Source of the DNA: G963663315 sp963665165
GTDB lineage: Bacteria; Pseudomonadota; Gammaproteobacteria; Arenicellales; Poriferihabitantaceae
Assembly (NCBI GenBank): GCA_963665165.1
Contig: OY761989.1
Location: 1,984,001 to 2,048,000 of the forward strand
Direction of reading: 5' to 3'
DNA length: 64,000 bases
The position numbers were made by a program, and so were the translations under genes. Below, one piece after another: positions 44,828 to 51,980 of this stretch (position 1 is its first letter; each line of letters begins with the position of its first letter). A model generated the notes under the pieces. The model was not told the origin of the DNA. It searched no databases and saw only the letters and a program-made list of their open reading frames with translations.

Positions 44828-45163
44828 CTATTGTGTATTGGTGGCAGGACCGAAAGCTTCCCAGTATTCGCGCGAAAGTTTCTGCGCTTCGGCAATCTGT
44901 GCGCGTGTCATCCTTCCAGCAAGAATTTCTTTTGCATCCCTGGCGTCTTGATAGCCTTGTGCGGAAGCAAGGCTGAACCAAGCGTAGGCTTGTATGTCAT
45001 CTTCGGGAACGCCTACGCCTTGTTCGTACTGGAAACCTAGGGAGAGCTGCGCCTTGGCATGGCCCTGTTCCGCATCTATCTTTACAGCATCGAAATCCCT
45101 CTCCGCCGCATGCGCCGAACCCGCAAACAGCAACAAACAGATCAGTAGGTACTTGATGAACAT
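44828..45163 (-). CDS. Exported Sel1-like repeat protein
   Basis: The 111-residue protein has a signal peptide (MFIKYLLICLLLFAGSAHA-AE) and one and a half to two Sel1-like repeats (DAEQGHAKAQLSLGFQYEQG, AYAWFSLASAQGYQDA). Sel1 repeats mediate protein contacts, often in periplasmic stress or secretion-related proteins. It is a small family member. The dnaQ-like fragment directly follows its stop codon. Confidence 0.78.
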   Translation of the reverse strand: MFIKYLLICLLLFAGSAHAAERDFDAVKIDAEQGHAKAQLSLGFQYEQGVGVPEDDIQAYAWFSLASAQGYQDARDAKEILAGRMTRAQIAEAQKLSREYWEAFGPATNTQ

Positions 45164-45275
45164 ACCGGGACTATAACATAGTCCGCTCTTGCAGGACTTT
45201 CACTTCCTGGGTCCATAGAATCCTTGAATTGACCAAAAACCTTACGAGACAAAAAGCGAACTCATATTGAGAAAC

Positions 45276-46232
45276 TTACCCGCTTGTCCGCAACGGAATA
45301 TCGGACAGGACGACTTTCCTGGCGGCATCATTGACACCAGCCTTTTCCAAGAGGTTTACAAAAGCGCGAAAACTCACATACGGATACGGCGTCGGCCCAA
45401 TGATTATTCTTCTATCCAGCAAACTGGGAATGCCGGCGTGATGAAGACCGTTGTCCGGGTCGTGCCGCAACGGCAAAGCCCAGATCTCTTGAGGAACGTT
45501 ATTGATGACGACAACTTTTCTGGCAAGTATTGATTTTGGATGCTCGGTTGGCCTGAAATATATCCGCCATTCCTTTTCTTCTGAAAATCCTGGATGCTTG
45601 GTTCCGATGGCCGCCAAAAACACCATGTGGACAGTCCAATCCATAAAACAATCTTCTCCAAGACCGCGTAAAAAATTTACATTATCTGTAATTGCCTGCG
45701 CCACAGTTTGCAGACGTTTTTCAGCGCCAGTCTGGTCAAGATAGTGTACCGGGGTCGAGAAGACGCCAAGTTGGTCCGTATCAGCGACCAGGGGTGTGTT
45801 ATTAATTATGAGAGCAATGTCTCCGTACGCACGCCACATAGACAACCTGCCATTCCAGTCTTCCGAGGACTCATGTAACGACAAACACGAGATATATGTT
45901 TCGGTCCGCCAATGCCACTCCAACTTGCTCAACCTCGGACAGATTTTGTTCATGACACCGGGAAACACAGAGTTCGCGGCCTTGTAAAAACTGTTGTCAG
46001 AAGAGGATGACAATGCTTTCATCGCCAAGGAAAGTCCGTAAGTGATCTCTGAGAAATCATTCATGACAGTAGCGTTTCGAAGCCAGACTTCCTCATTCTG
46101 GATGATTTTCTGCGCTGTATCCGCTGAAGTATAGTAAGCAAACTTTCTGTCGTGTGATTTGATTTCAGACAGACTTTTCCTGTCGCCCGGAAAGAAGATA
46201 TCGAAAAGTAATTCTTCGTCGTCAGGTTGCAT
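45276..46232 (-). CDS. DUF2971 family protein
   Basis: The 318-residue protein carries the DUF2971 signature: FAYYTSADTAQKIIQNEEVW, LRNATVMNDFSEITYG, CLSLHESSEDWNGRLSMWRAYG and KEWRIYF. Members are cytoplasmic, common in accessory and defence-rich islands, and have no proven role. No partner gene is coupled to it. The spacer to the Sel1 gene is 112 bases. Confidence 0.7.
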   Translation of the reverse strand: MQPDDEELLFDIFFPGDRKSLSEIKSHDRKFAYYTSADTAQKIIQNEEVWLRNATVMNDFSEITYGLSLAMKALSSSSDNSFYKAANSVFPGVMNKICPRLSKLEWHWRTETYISCLSLHESSEDWNGRLSMWRAYGDIALIINNTPLVADTDQLGVFSTPVHYLDQTGAEKRLQTVAQAITDNVNFLRGLGEDCFMDWTVHMVFLAAIGTKHPGFSEEKEWRIYFRPTEHPKSILARKVVVINNVPQEIWALPLRHDPDNGLHHAGIPSLLDRRIIIGPTPYPYVSFRAFVNLLEKAGVNDAARKVVLSDIPLRTSG

Positions 46233-46501
46233 TACTTCAATATTTCCAAGGATTGCCGATGCCGACTTCGCAGAGCCGGTAAATTCTGGAGCGCGGTATT
46301 ATAGAATAAAGCAACGCCCCCTGACCTGACCCACCAACTTTTCCGGGCAAAGGAGGAGACTGCTGTTACCCACCTGCACTCAATGAGGCGCTCACGGTAA
46401 TCATTGAAACCTTTGATCTGATTCAGGCCGAAATCAAACCTGACAATGCCATACTGTAAGAATTATGCGACAAAGCCCAAACCCTGATGTTGATGTTCGA
46501 C

Positions 46502-46545
46502 CACATAGTCAAGGGGAATGCCGATCCACAACCTCCTTATTCAAT
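46502..46545 (+). repeat. ~44-bp direct repeat, left copy
   Basis: This copy starts CACATAGTCAAGGGGAA and ends CCTTATTCAAT, matching 50718-50762 in about 38 of 45 positions with one single-base gap. Together the two copies frame the HigBA/HigA/autotransporter segment in the same orientation. Confidence 0.55.
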
Positions 46546-46603
46546 ACATGTATTCATTGTGTCACCAAATCACCGTCCAGACCACCCGGCGTATTGACCA
46601 GAT

Positions 46604-46639
46604 AGCCAAAACCAGACTTTTCAGGAATTTCTTTTGGCT
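46604..46639. repeat. Dispersed repeat, copy 2, with terminal inverted repeat
   Basis: AGCCAAAA and TTTTGGCT border a 20-base centre that matches copy 1 at 44721-44757. Its role is unknown. Confidence 0.4.
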
Positions 46640-46843
46640 GTGGTCGCTGGAACAACCGTACCAGACACACCTGATAACGCTGTCCAGGATCAGGCAGGGA
46701 CCAGGTTGGGACCAAGTCGGAATCAGGTTGAAATATTACGTAACGGACAATCTATTTGCTATAAGCCGGACATTTTCATCTGCTCTTAACAGTTTTTTGA
46801 ATATCGTGTTGCGCAGCAAGCAACAATAACATATTATTTGCAG

Positions 46844-47122
46844 ATGATAAAAAATTTCAGGCATAAGGGCCTTGAAAGGTTTTTTTCTACTGGATCAAAG
46901 TCTGGCATACGTGCACAGCATGCCAAGCGATTAGAAGAACAGTTGCAAGCATTACATACTGCTTTCTCCATTGATGACATGGATATACCAGGTTGGCGAC
47001 TTCATCCTCTTGCTGGCGATAGAAAAGGCTTGTGGGTGATTCATGTGAACAAGAACTGGCGTCTGGTCTTCAAGTTCGTTGACGGTCATGCGTATATTGT
47101 CAACTATGAGGATTATCATTAA
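46844..47122 (+). CDS. higB: HigB family toxin (RelE/ParE superfamily)
   Basis: The 92-residue protein is a complete RelE/ParE-fold toxin: MIKNFRHKGLERFFSTGSK at the start, HAKRLEEQLQALHTAFS helix, WRLHPLAGDRKGLWVIHVNK and NWRLVFKFVDGHAYIVNYEDYH at the end. HigB toxins are ribosome-dependent mRNA endonucleases neutralised by HigA. Toxin-first order and the stop overlapping the HigA start (TAATG) are typical. The ATG at 46844 is chosen over the TTG two codons before. Confidence 0.9.
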   Translation: MIKNFRHKGLERFFSTGSKSGIRAQHAKRLEEQLQALHTAFSIDDMDIPGWRLHPLAGDRKGLWVIHVNKNWRLVFKFVDGHAYIVNYEDYH

Positions 47123-47436
47123 TGGCGATTAAACAATATTCTCCGATGCACCCCGGGGAATTCATAAAACGGGTGTATCTGGAACCATTCGATATCGGTA
47201 CCAATGAATTGGCGAGAAGCCTGAAAGTCAGTCCCTCAACATTGAGCCGGTTGCTAAATGGCAAAAGCGATATTTCACCTGAAATGGCATTGAAGCTCTC
47301 CAGGGTAATTGGCCGCTCTCCGGAAAGCTGGATGATGATGCAGGACAATTATGATTTACATGTCGCCAACCAGCGCATCAACCTGGATGACCTGGCCGCA
47401 ATATCGTTTGCTACATCAACAACCGCACATTCCTGA
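47122..47436 (+). CDS. higA: HigA family antitoxin (XRE-type HTH)
   Basis: The 104-residue DNA-binding antitoxin has HPGEFIKRVYLEPFDIGTNE and the HTH helix-turn-helix ELARSLKVSPSTLSRLLNGK, then MALKLSRVIGRSPESWM as in the HigA/VapI subfamily. It neutralises the upstream HigB and represses the pair. The ATG overlaps the higB stop. The second higA further on is a distinct, diverged copy. Confidence 0.93.
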   Translation: MAIKQYSPMHPGEFIKRVYLEPFDIGTNELARSLKVSPSTLSRLLNGKSDISPEMALKLSRVIGRSPESWMMMQDNYDLHVANQRINLDDLAAISFATSTTAHS

Positions 47437-47509
47437 GCAGGAATTCGGACTTGGTCAAATGATCACACTGCGGGGTGCACATATTCCATCTGTATGTTGC
47501 TAAAGTAAC

Positions 47510-47653
47510 ATGAACTATCCCGGATCGTACTTTCACTCCCTGAAGGGCGATAGAGTGAGTCGCTATGCCGTTCGTTTGACCGCCAACTATCGTGTTGTCT
47601 TCGGGTGGGATGGAGATAGCGCCGTGGATGTGGATATAGAGGACTACCACTAA
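47510..47653 (+). pseudogene. N-terminally truncated HigB toxin
   Basis: The 47-codon frame reads YFHSLKGDRVSRYAVRLTAN and NYRVVFGWDGDSAVDVDIED, the C-terminal half of a HigB toxin, then TAA. The usual first ~45 residues are missing and were not found in other frames just upstream. The TAA overlaps the ATG of the second HigA (TAATG), so the toxin/antitoxin junction is intact. It is probably inactive because the N-terminal helices are gone. Confidence 0.7.
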
Positions 47654-47964
47654 TGATCGAAAGACACCCTTCCATAGAACCCGCGCATCCCGGAGAAATC
47701 CTGCGCGAAGATATTATGCCTGCCCTTTCTCTGAGCAAGACAGCCGTAGCCGATGCTTTGGGAATATCCCGACAGACTCTGTACGGTATCCTGAACGAGA
47801 AGCAGCCGGTTACCGCCGAGATGGCGGTGCGATTCGGCAAGCTGTTCGGCAACGGCAGTCTTTTTTGGGTGAGTCTGCAACGCAACCATGATCTGGCGGC
47901 CGCAGAGCGCACAGTGGATGTGTCGAAGATACAGACTGTCGAGGCGGCAAGCCAGGTACGATAA
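47653..47964 (+). CDS. Second HigA family antitoxin
   Basis: The 103-residue protein begins RHPSIEPAHPGEILREDIMP and has the HTH LSKTAVADALGISRQTLYGI, with EMAVRFGKLFGNGSLFW and LQRNHDLAAAE after it, all standard HigA features. It is complete although its toxin gene is truncated, so it is an orphan antitoxin that may still bind DNA. It differs enough from the first HigA to suggest separate origin rather than recent duplication. Confidence 0.9.
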   Translation: MIERHPSIEPAHPGEILREDIMPALSLSKTAVADALGISRQTLYGILNEKQPVTAEMAVRFGKLFGNGSLFWVSLQRNHDLAAAERTVDVSKIQTVEAASQVR

Positions 47965-48100
47965 AAAATTGCCGCAAGGGTAATCAATCAGCTACACAAG
48001 CCAGGGAAGTATCAGGAGTATTTACTGAGGCCGTTCACTTTTTACCTGATCCACCGGTTTGCCTTTACGAGACCACCGCCGCCCTCTTGGACCGCCGTGA

Positions 48101-50668
48101 CTACCAGCTGATCTGTCCGCGCAACATCAGGCCGTGCTCGGGACCGTCATCGTTGGCCGCCTCGTGCCGGGTTCCTTCAAGACTCACGCTCCTGTGTGCC
48201 GACAGCTGCCAGCGCGCGCCCATGCGCCACGACCGCATGCCTTCGCCGCTAAGCCCGAGCCCCGTATAGGGTGTCACCAAGCCCATGCCCGGCGCCACGC
48301 CGAGACCGTAGCCGATCTCCGCATTCAGGCGCGCCTGGTTCTCCGGTGACACTCCAGCAGTGACGCCATTCTCCCACAACTGGTTTACGCCGCTGCCCGT
48401 CTGGCCCCACGCCGGCTGTATGACAAGCGCGAGACCCTCGCCCGATGGGCCCGGTGCGATCCGCACCAGACCGCTCACGCCCGTCTCCTCGTAATCGCCG
48501 CTCTGGCTGAGCAGGATCCGGACCCGGCCCTCGACGGTCAGCCCCGACGCTTCGTCGGCATAGCGCAAGGCGCCCCCGGCCTCGATGCTGGTGCCGGTCT
48601 CGCCGTCGCCGCCGTCGTTGCGCAGGCCGAGCTCGAGCGAGGGCGTGAGCGTCGCGCCTGTATCGAGCTTCTGGACATGCTCCCCTTCGAGAATCAGCCG
48701 CTGCCGACTGACGCTCAACGACATGCTCTCGATGCTCCCGGAACCATCGACATCGGCCGACGTGAAGGCCACCTCACCTTTGAGGTTGAGGTTCATGGTG
48801 CCGCCCGCGATCATCTCGTCGCTGGACATCAGCGGCCCGCTCGCGCCCGCCGCCACCATCTGCTGCGTCAGGTCGCTTGATTGCGTGCCCGCCGAGGCAT
48901 CGTCGAGTTCCACCTCGCCGGTGCCATGACCTGCCATGGCCCACAAGTTCATGCCCCCCGTCATCTGCCAGCCCACGTAGGGGTTGACGCTGGTCAGAGA
49001 GGTCGTGAGCTCGCCTGACGCGTTGAAGGGCGTGTAGTCCACCGTCCCGCGCGCCTGGGATACCGCGACACCTGCGAGCACGTCCGGGCCCAGCCTGGTA
49101 TCGACCCCGAGGTTGACGCTCACCACGCTGCCATCGTAGTCCAGGGTGCGCGGGTTGCCGCCGGCGATGCTGCGGTAGTCCCCGCTGCCCCAGAGCGTCA
49201 GGTTTCCGAAGAGGCCGCTGCCCCCGTTACCCGCCGCGTTGAGGGGCAGGGTGAAGGACGAGTTCGCGAGCAGCCGGCTGAGATCCAGCGTGCCGTCGCC
49301 CAGCGCGTGGCCGTTTGCCAGCAGGGCATCGGAGAGGGTGGGGGCGCCGCCGAAACTGAACGTGGCGTCCGGTGCGGCGTCTGAGGTTGCCCGCTCGATG
49401 CGGCCCGAGACGGCATCAACCGTACTCGCGGTCATAGCCCGCATCACCTGCGGCAGCACGGACTGGATGACCGTCGTGGCGGTCTCCTGGGATGCACGCC
49501 CGTAGAAGCCGGACCCGACGACGAAATTGATCGTGGCTTGCGGTCCGACCCGGGCGGTGAACTCGCGAGCGAAGCCTGTTTTCGGGATATCGGCGCTGTC
49601 GTTCGGATCGCTGGGATCATCGAAGTAGTACTCCACGAAGCCCCCTTCCGGGTGGCTCTTCGCCGCTGAGATGACCTGCGGCAGGATGAGCTTTCCGGTA
49701 ACGGCGTCCCGGACCGTCGTTACCAGAGGCCGATTCTCGTATCGATCCGGGAATGCACCATGGAACAAGATGATGTTGCTGGTGAGATCCAACGCGTAGA
49801 GGTACACCGAGCCATGCATCCAGGGTCCGTTCGGATCCCGGAAGGCGACCTTGGACTTCGCCACATCGACCAGAGTGCCGGTCTCCAGGATGTCGATCAT
49901 GTAATCGCCCGCCTGCGTGACGAAGGCCTTCAGGGTCTTCCGGTCCACTACTTCGGCAGCCGTCACCGCCGGGTCGCCGTAATCGATTTGTTCTGCGGCC
50001 AAGTGGGTTTCGTTGAGATCGAATCCCGCGAGCAGAACGAACGGAGTGTTGAATCCGGGCGTGGTAGAGACGGTCGCGTAGCCGGAGGCCCCGGGGACGC
50101 CTGGTACATCAAACGGGCCGCCGTCCCCGGCCCAGGCTGCAGTGAAGGCTGCCTGGAACGCACCGGGGTCGGCCAGGTCGGCAGGGTTGATGCCCAACGC
50201 TTGAAGGATCGCTCCGTATATCCCGCGCTTGAGCAGCCTGCCCGCGAGCGCCATGGACTTCGCGTGCTCGTAGATCCGGCCGTCGGGCGTCAGGGTCACG
50301 AGATAGGTGCTGCCGGAACGCCAGGGGCTCCCCTCCTCCCTCAGCAGACATGCGATGTAGAACGTCTCTTCCGGGGTCGCTGCTCCTGCGCGAAACCGAT
50401 CTCTTACAGCCAGCGCGAACTCCCTCAGACTTGCGCTTCCGTTTTCCACCTGTTGCGCAGTCACGCGCGGGGGGGGAGGGGGCTTCACGCCAGCGGGCAG
50501 CGGGCAAGCTCCCTCCGCTTGCGCCAAAGCGAGGTGCGTGTTGGAAAGGATGCCGACCAACACGAGAAGGCCGACACGAAGAGCCTTGGATATCATGGTC
50601 AGCGAAAGGGAGCGAATCGGTTTCGGCAATGTCGTTTGCCCTTTTGATGTGACTGTAGATTCGATCAT
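48101..50668 (-). CDS. Autotransporter with Cache-type sensor passenger
   Basis: The 855-residue frame starts MIESTVTSKGQTTLPKPIRS, the beginning of an AbrB/MazE antitoxin, before a signal peptide at residues 25-50 (MISKALRVGLLVLVGILS..., cut near ALAQA-EG). The passenger (about 60-420) has Cache_2-like features: STYLVTLTPDGRIYEHAKS in one module and GSVYLYALDLTSNIILFHGA, GGFVEYYFDDPSD and VVGSGFYGRA in a second. The last ~370 residues are an autotransporter beta-domain (LWGSGDYRSIAGG, NPYVGWQMTGGMNLWAMAGH) ending in Trp. An SD (GAGG) precedes the 50668 start only; the ATG at 50596 has none. GC is higher than in flanking toxin genes. Confidence 0.75.
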   Translation of the reverse strand: MIESTVTSKGQTTLPKPIRSLSLTMISKALRVGLLVLVGILSNTHLALAQAEGACPLPAGVKPPPPPRVTAQQVENGSASLREFALAVRDRFRAGAATPEETFYIACLLREEGSPWRSGSTYLVTLTPDGRIYEHAKSMALAGRLLKRGIYGAILQALGINPADLADPGAFQAAFTAAWAGDGGPFDVPGVPGASGYATVSTTPGFNTPFVLLAGFDLNETHLAAEQIDYGDPAVTAAEVVDRKTLKAFVTQAGDYMIDILETGTLVDVAKSKVAFRDPNGPWMHGSVYLYALDLTSNIILFHGAFPDRYENRPLVTTVRDAVTGKLILPQVISAAKSHPEGGFVEYYFDDPSDPNDSADIPKTGFAREFTARVGPQATINFVVGSGFYGRASQETATTVIQSVLPQVMRAMTASTVDAVSGRIERATSDAAPDATFSFGGAPTLSDALLANGHALGDGTLDLSRLLANSSFTLPLNAAGNGGSGLFGNLTLWGSGDYRSIAGGNPRTLDYDGSVVSVNLGVDTRLGPDVLAGVAVSQARGTVDYTPFNASGELTTSLTSVNPYVGWQMTGGMNLWAMAGHGTGEVELDDASAGTQSSDLTQQMVAAGASGPLMSSDEMIAGGTMNLNLKGEVAFTSADVDGSGSIESMSLSVSRQRLILEGEHVQKLDTGATLTPSLELGLRNDGGDGETGTSIEAGGALRYADEASGLTVEGRVRILLSQSGDYEETGVSGLVRIAPGPSGEGLALVIQPAWGQTGSGVNQLWENGVTAGVSPENQARLNAEIGYGLGVAPGMGLVTPYTGLGLSGEGMRSWRMGARWQLSAHRSVSLEGTRHEAANDDGPEHGLMLRGQISW

Positions 50669-50699
50669 TGCAAAACCCTCAATAATCCTTAACTTTAAA

Positions 50700-50728
50700 A
50701 AAATACCTTAAAACAATCACATAGTCAA
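50700..50728 (-). promoter_or_regulatory. Sigma70-type promoter of the autotransporter gene
   Basis: TTGACT (50723-50728, minus strand) is followed after 17 bases by TATTTT (50700-50705). The -35 lies in the right-hand direct repeat, and the left copy keeps TTGACTATGTG but not the -10. The transcript would start about 30 bases before the start codon at 50668. Confidence 0.55.
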
Positions 50729-50762
50729 GGGGAAGCGCCGGTTCCCAACTTCCTTATTCAAT
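50718..50762 (+). repeat. ~44-bp direct repeat, right copy
   Basis: This copy starts CACATAGTCAAGGGGAA and matches 46502-46545 with one single-base gap. It contains a GGGAA...TTCCC imperfect hairpin and overlaps the -35 of the autotransporter promoter. It lies 35 bases beyond the dnaQ stop. Confidence 0.55.
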
Positions 50763-50797
50763 CGGAATCAAGACCATACCCACCCTGACCCGCATTC

Positions 50798-51523
50798 TCA
50801 TGTCTCCACCTGATCCCAGACCGCGCCGTCCCGGCTTTCCTTTCTCAGCAACTCCAGCCATTTTTCATGATCGGTCAACTCTTCCACAGTGACCGGGGTT
50901 ACGCTGAGACTGGCGGCCTGTTGCGGGTCTATCCGGGTATCCGGCTGGTTCTGTCGGGATTCGGGCTGGATGTTCAGGTTTTCCGGTTCACCCAGCAAGG
51001 TGGTTTGCCCGCCGGTCATTTTCAGGTAGACATCGGCCAGGATTTCGGCATCCAGCAATGCGCCGTGAACCACTCGCTGCGAGTTGTCGACGCCATACCG
51101 CCGGCATAGTGCGTCCAGGTTGTTTTTCTGGCCCGGATTCAGGCGTCTCGCCAATACCAGAGTGTCGAGTACCTGGCAGTAATCCTCGATCACCCGGCCT
51201 TTGTATCCGGCTTCCTGAAATTCGTAGTTCAGGAACCCGACATCGAAGGGGGCGTTATGGATGATCAATTCCGCCCCTCTCAGGAATTCAAGCAATTCCT
51301 CCGCTTTTTCTCTGAAACAGGGCTCATCCGCCAGTTGTTCAGCCGTGATTCCGTGTACCTCGGCGGCGGCTTCGTCGATCTCTCGCTCAGGATTCAGGTA
51401 GAAATGGAGTGTGTTGCCGGTTTTGCGCCGGCTGACCATTTCAATGGCGCCAATTTCAATCACCTTGTGCCCCTGGCTTGTTTCGAGGCCGGTGGTTTCA
51501 GTATCCAGAATTATTTGTCGCAC
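50798..51523 (-). CDS. dnaQ: DNA polymerase III epsilon subunit (proofreading exonuclease)
   Basis: The 241-residue protein is a DEDDh 3'-5' exonuclease: ILDTETTGLE (ExoI), IHNAPFDVGFLN (ExoII) and HGALLDAEILADVYL (ExoIII) carry the metal Asp/Glu and the catalytic His. The C-terminal tail VEELTDHEKWLELLRKESRD corresponds to the alpha-subunit-binding segment. It removes mispaired bases during replication. The start overlaps the end of rnhA by 13 bases on the same strand, the classical dnaQ/rnhA proximity. The protein ends with a Trp-containing tail. Confidence 0.95.
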   Translation of the reverse strand: MRQIILDTETTGLETSQGHKVIEIGAIEMVSRRKTGNTLHFYLNPEREIDEAAAEVHGITAEQLADEPCFREKAEELLEFLRGAELIIHNAPFDVGFLNYEFQEAGYKGRVIEDYCQVLDTLVLARRLNPGQKNNLDALCRRYGVDNSQRVVHGALLDAEILADVYLKMTGGQTTLLGEPENLNIQPESRQNQPDTRIDPQQAASLSVTPVTVEELTDHEKWLELLRKESRDGAVWDQVET

Positions 51524-51957
51524 AGGATTATCTCGTCAATACCTCTGTTGGCGAGCCGGTCGGCCCGTTCATTGCCGGGGTCCCCGGCGTGCCCCTTTAC
51601 CCATCTCCACTCAATATCGTGTTTTGCCGCCATTTGATCGAGTCGTTCCCACAAATCACGATTTTTCACCGGTTTTTTGGCAGCGGTTTTCCAGTTGTTC
51701 TTTTTCCAGTTCCAAAGCCACGATTGAATACCGTTCTTTACATAAGTCGAATCGGTGAATATCCGCACACGGCAACGCCTCGACAGCCGGCCTAGCGCTT
51801 CGATACAGGCGCACAATTCCATCCGGTTGTTGGTGGTTTCCGCCTCACCCCCGAAGATCTCCTTTTCCGTATCCCCGAAGATCAGCAGCGCCCCCCATCC
51901 CCCCGGTCCCGGATTCCCGCGACAGGCGCCATCCGTATATATGGTCACGATACTCAT
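51511..51957 (-). CDS. rnhA: Ribonuclease HI
   Basis: The 148-residue enzyme shows the RNase H active site: YTDGACRGNPGPGGWG (first Asp), NNRMELCACIEAL (Glu), IFTDSTYVKNGI (Asp) and GNERADRLANRGI (last Asp), plus the WRWVKGHAGD handle region. It degrades RNA in RNA-DNA hybrids. The ATG at 51957 (MSIVTIYTDG) is preferred to 51963. It overlaps dnaQ by 13 bases, so both are co-translated, although in E. coli the two are divergent. Confidence 0.96.
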   Translation of the reverse strand: MSIVTIYTDGACRGNPGPGGWGALLIFGDTEKEIFGGEAETTNNRMELCACIEALGRLSRRCRVRIFTDSTYVKNGIQSWLWNWKKNNWKTAAKKPVKNRDLWERLDQMAAKHDIEWRWVKGHAGDPGNERADRLANRGIDEIILCDK

Positions 51958-51980
51958 TGGCAATGATCGCGAATGCCGGT

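Larger units (their letters stand above)
46233..46843. other. Gene-poor stretch with remnants and repeats
   Basis: No convincing gene is present. A plus-strand frame from about 46330 reads as protein-like (ALNEALTVIIETFDLIQAEI...) until a TAA at 46456, and continues after it (ELCDKAQTLMLMFDHIV), so it may be a broken gene. A direct repeat copy lies at 46502-46545 and the second dispersed repeat at 46604-46639. A 103-residue frame at 46518-46829 overlaps them and looks accidental. The HigBA promoter should lie at the end of this region. Confidence 0.5.

Noticed and set aside
46518..46829. 103-codon frame before higB
   Set aside because: It contains repeat sequences, has no domain pattern and would overlap the likely higBA promoter.
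42877..50797. CRISPR array, integrase or complete IS in the accessory region
   Set aside because: No regular spaced repeats, recombinase motif or transposase frame was seen; only single pairs of diverged repeats.
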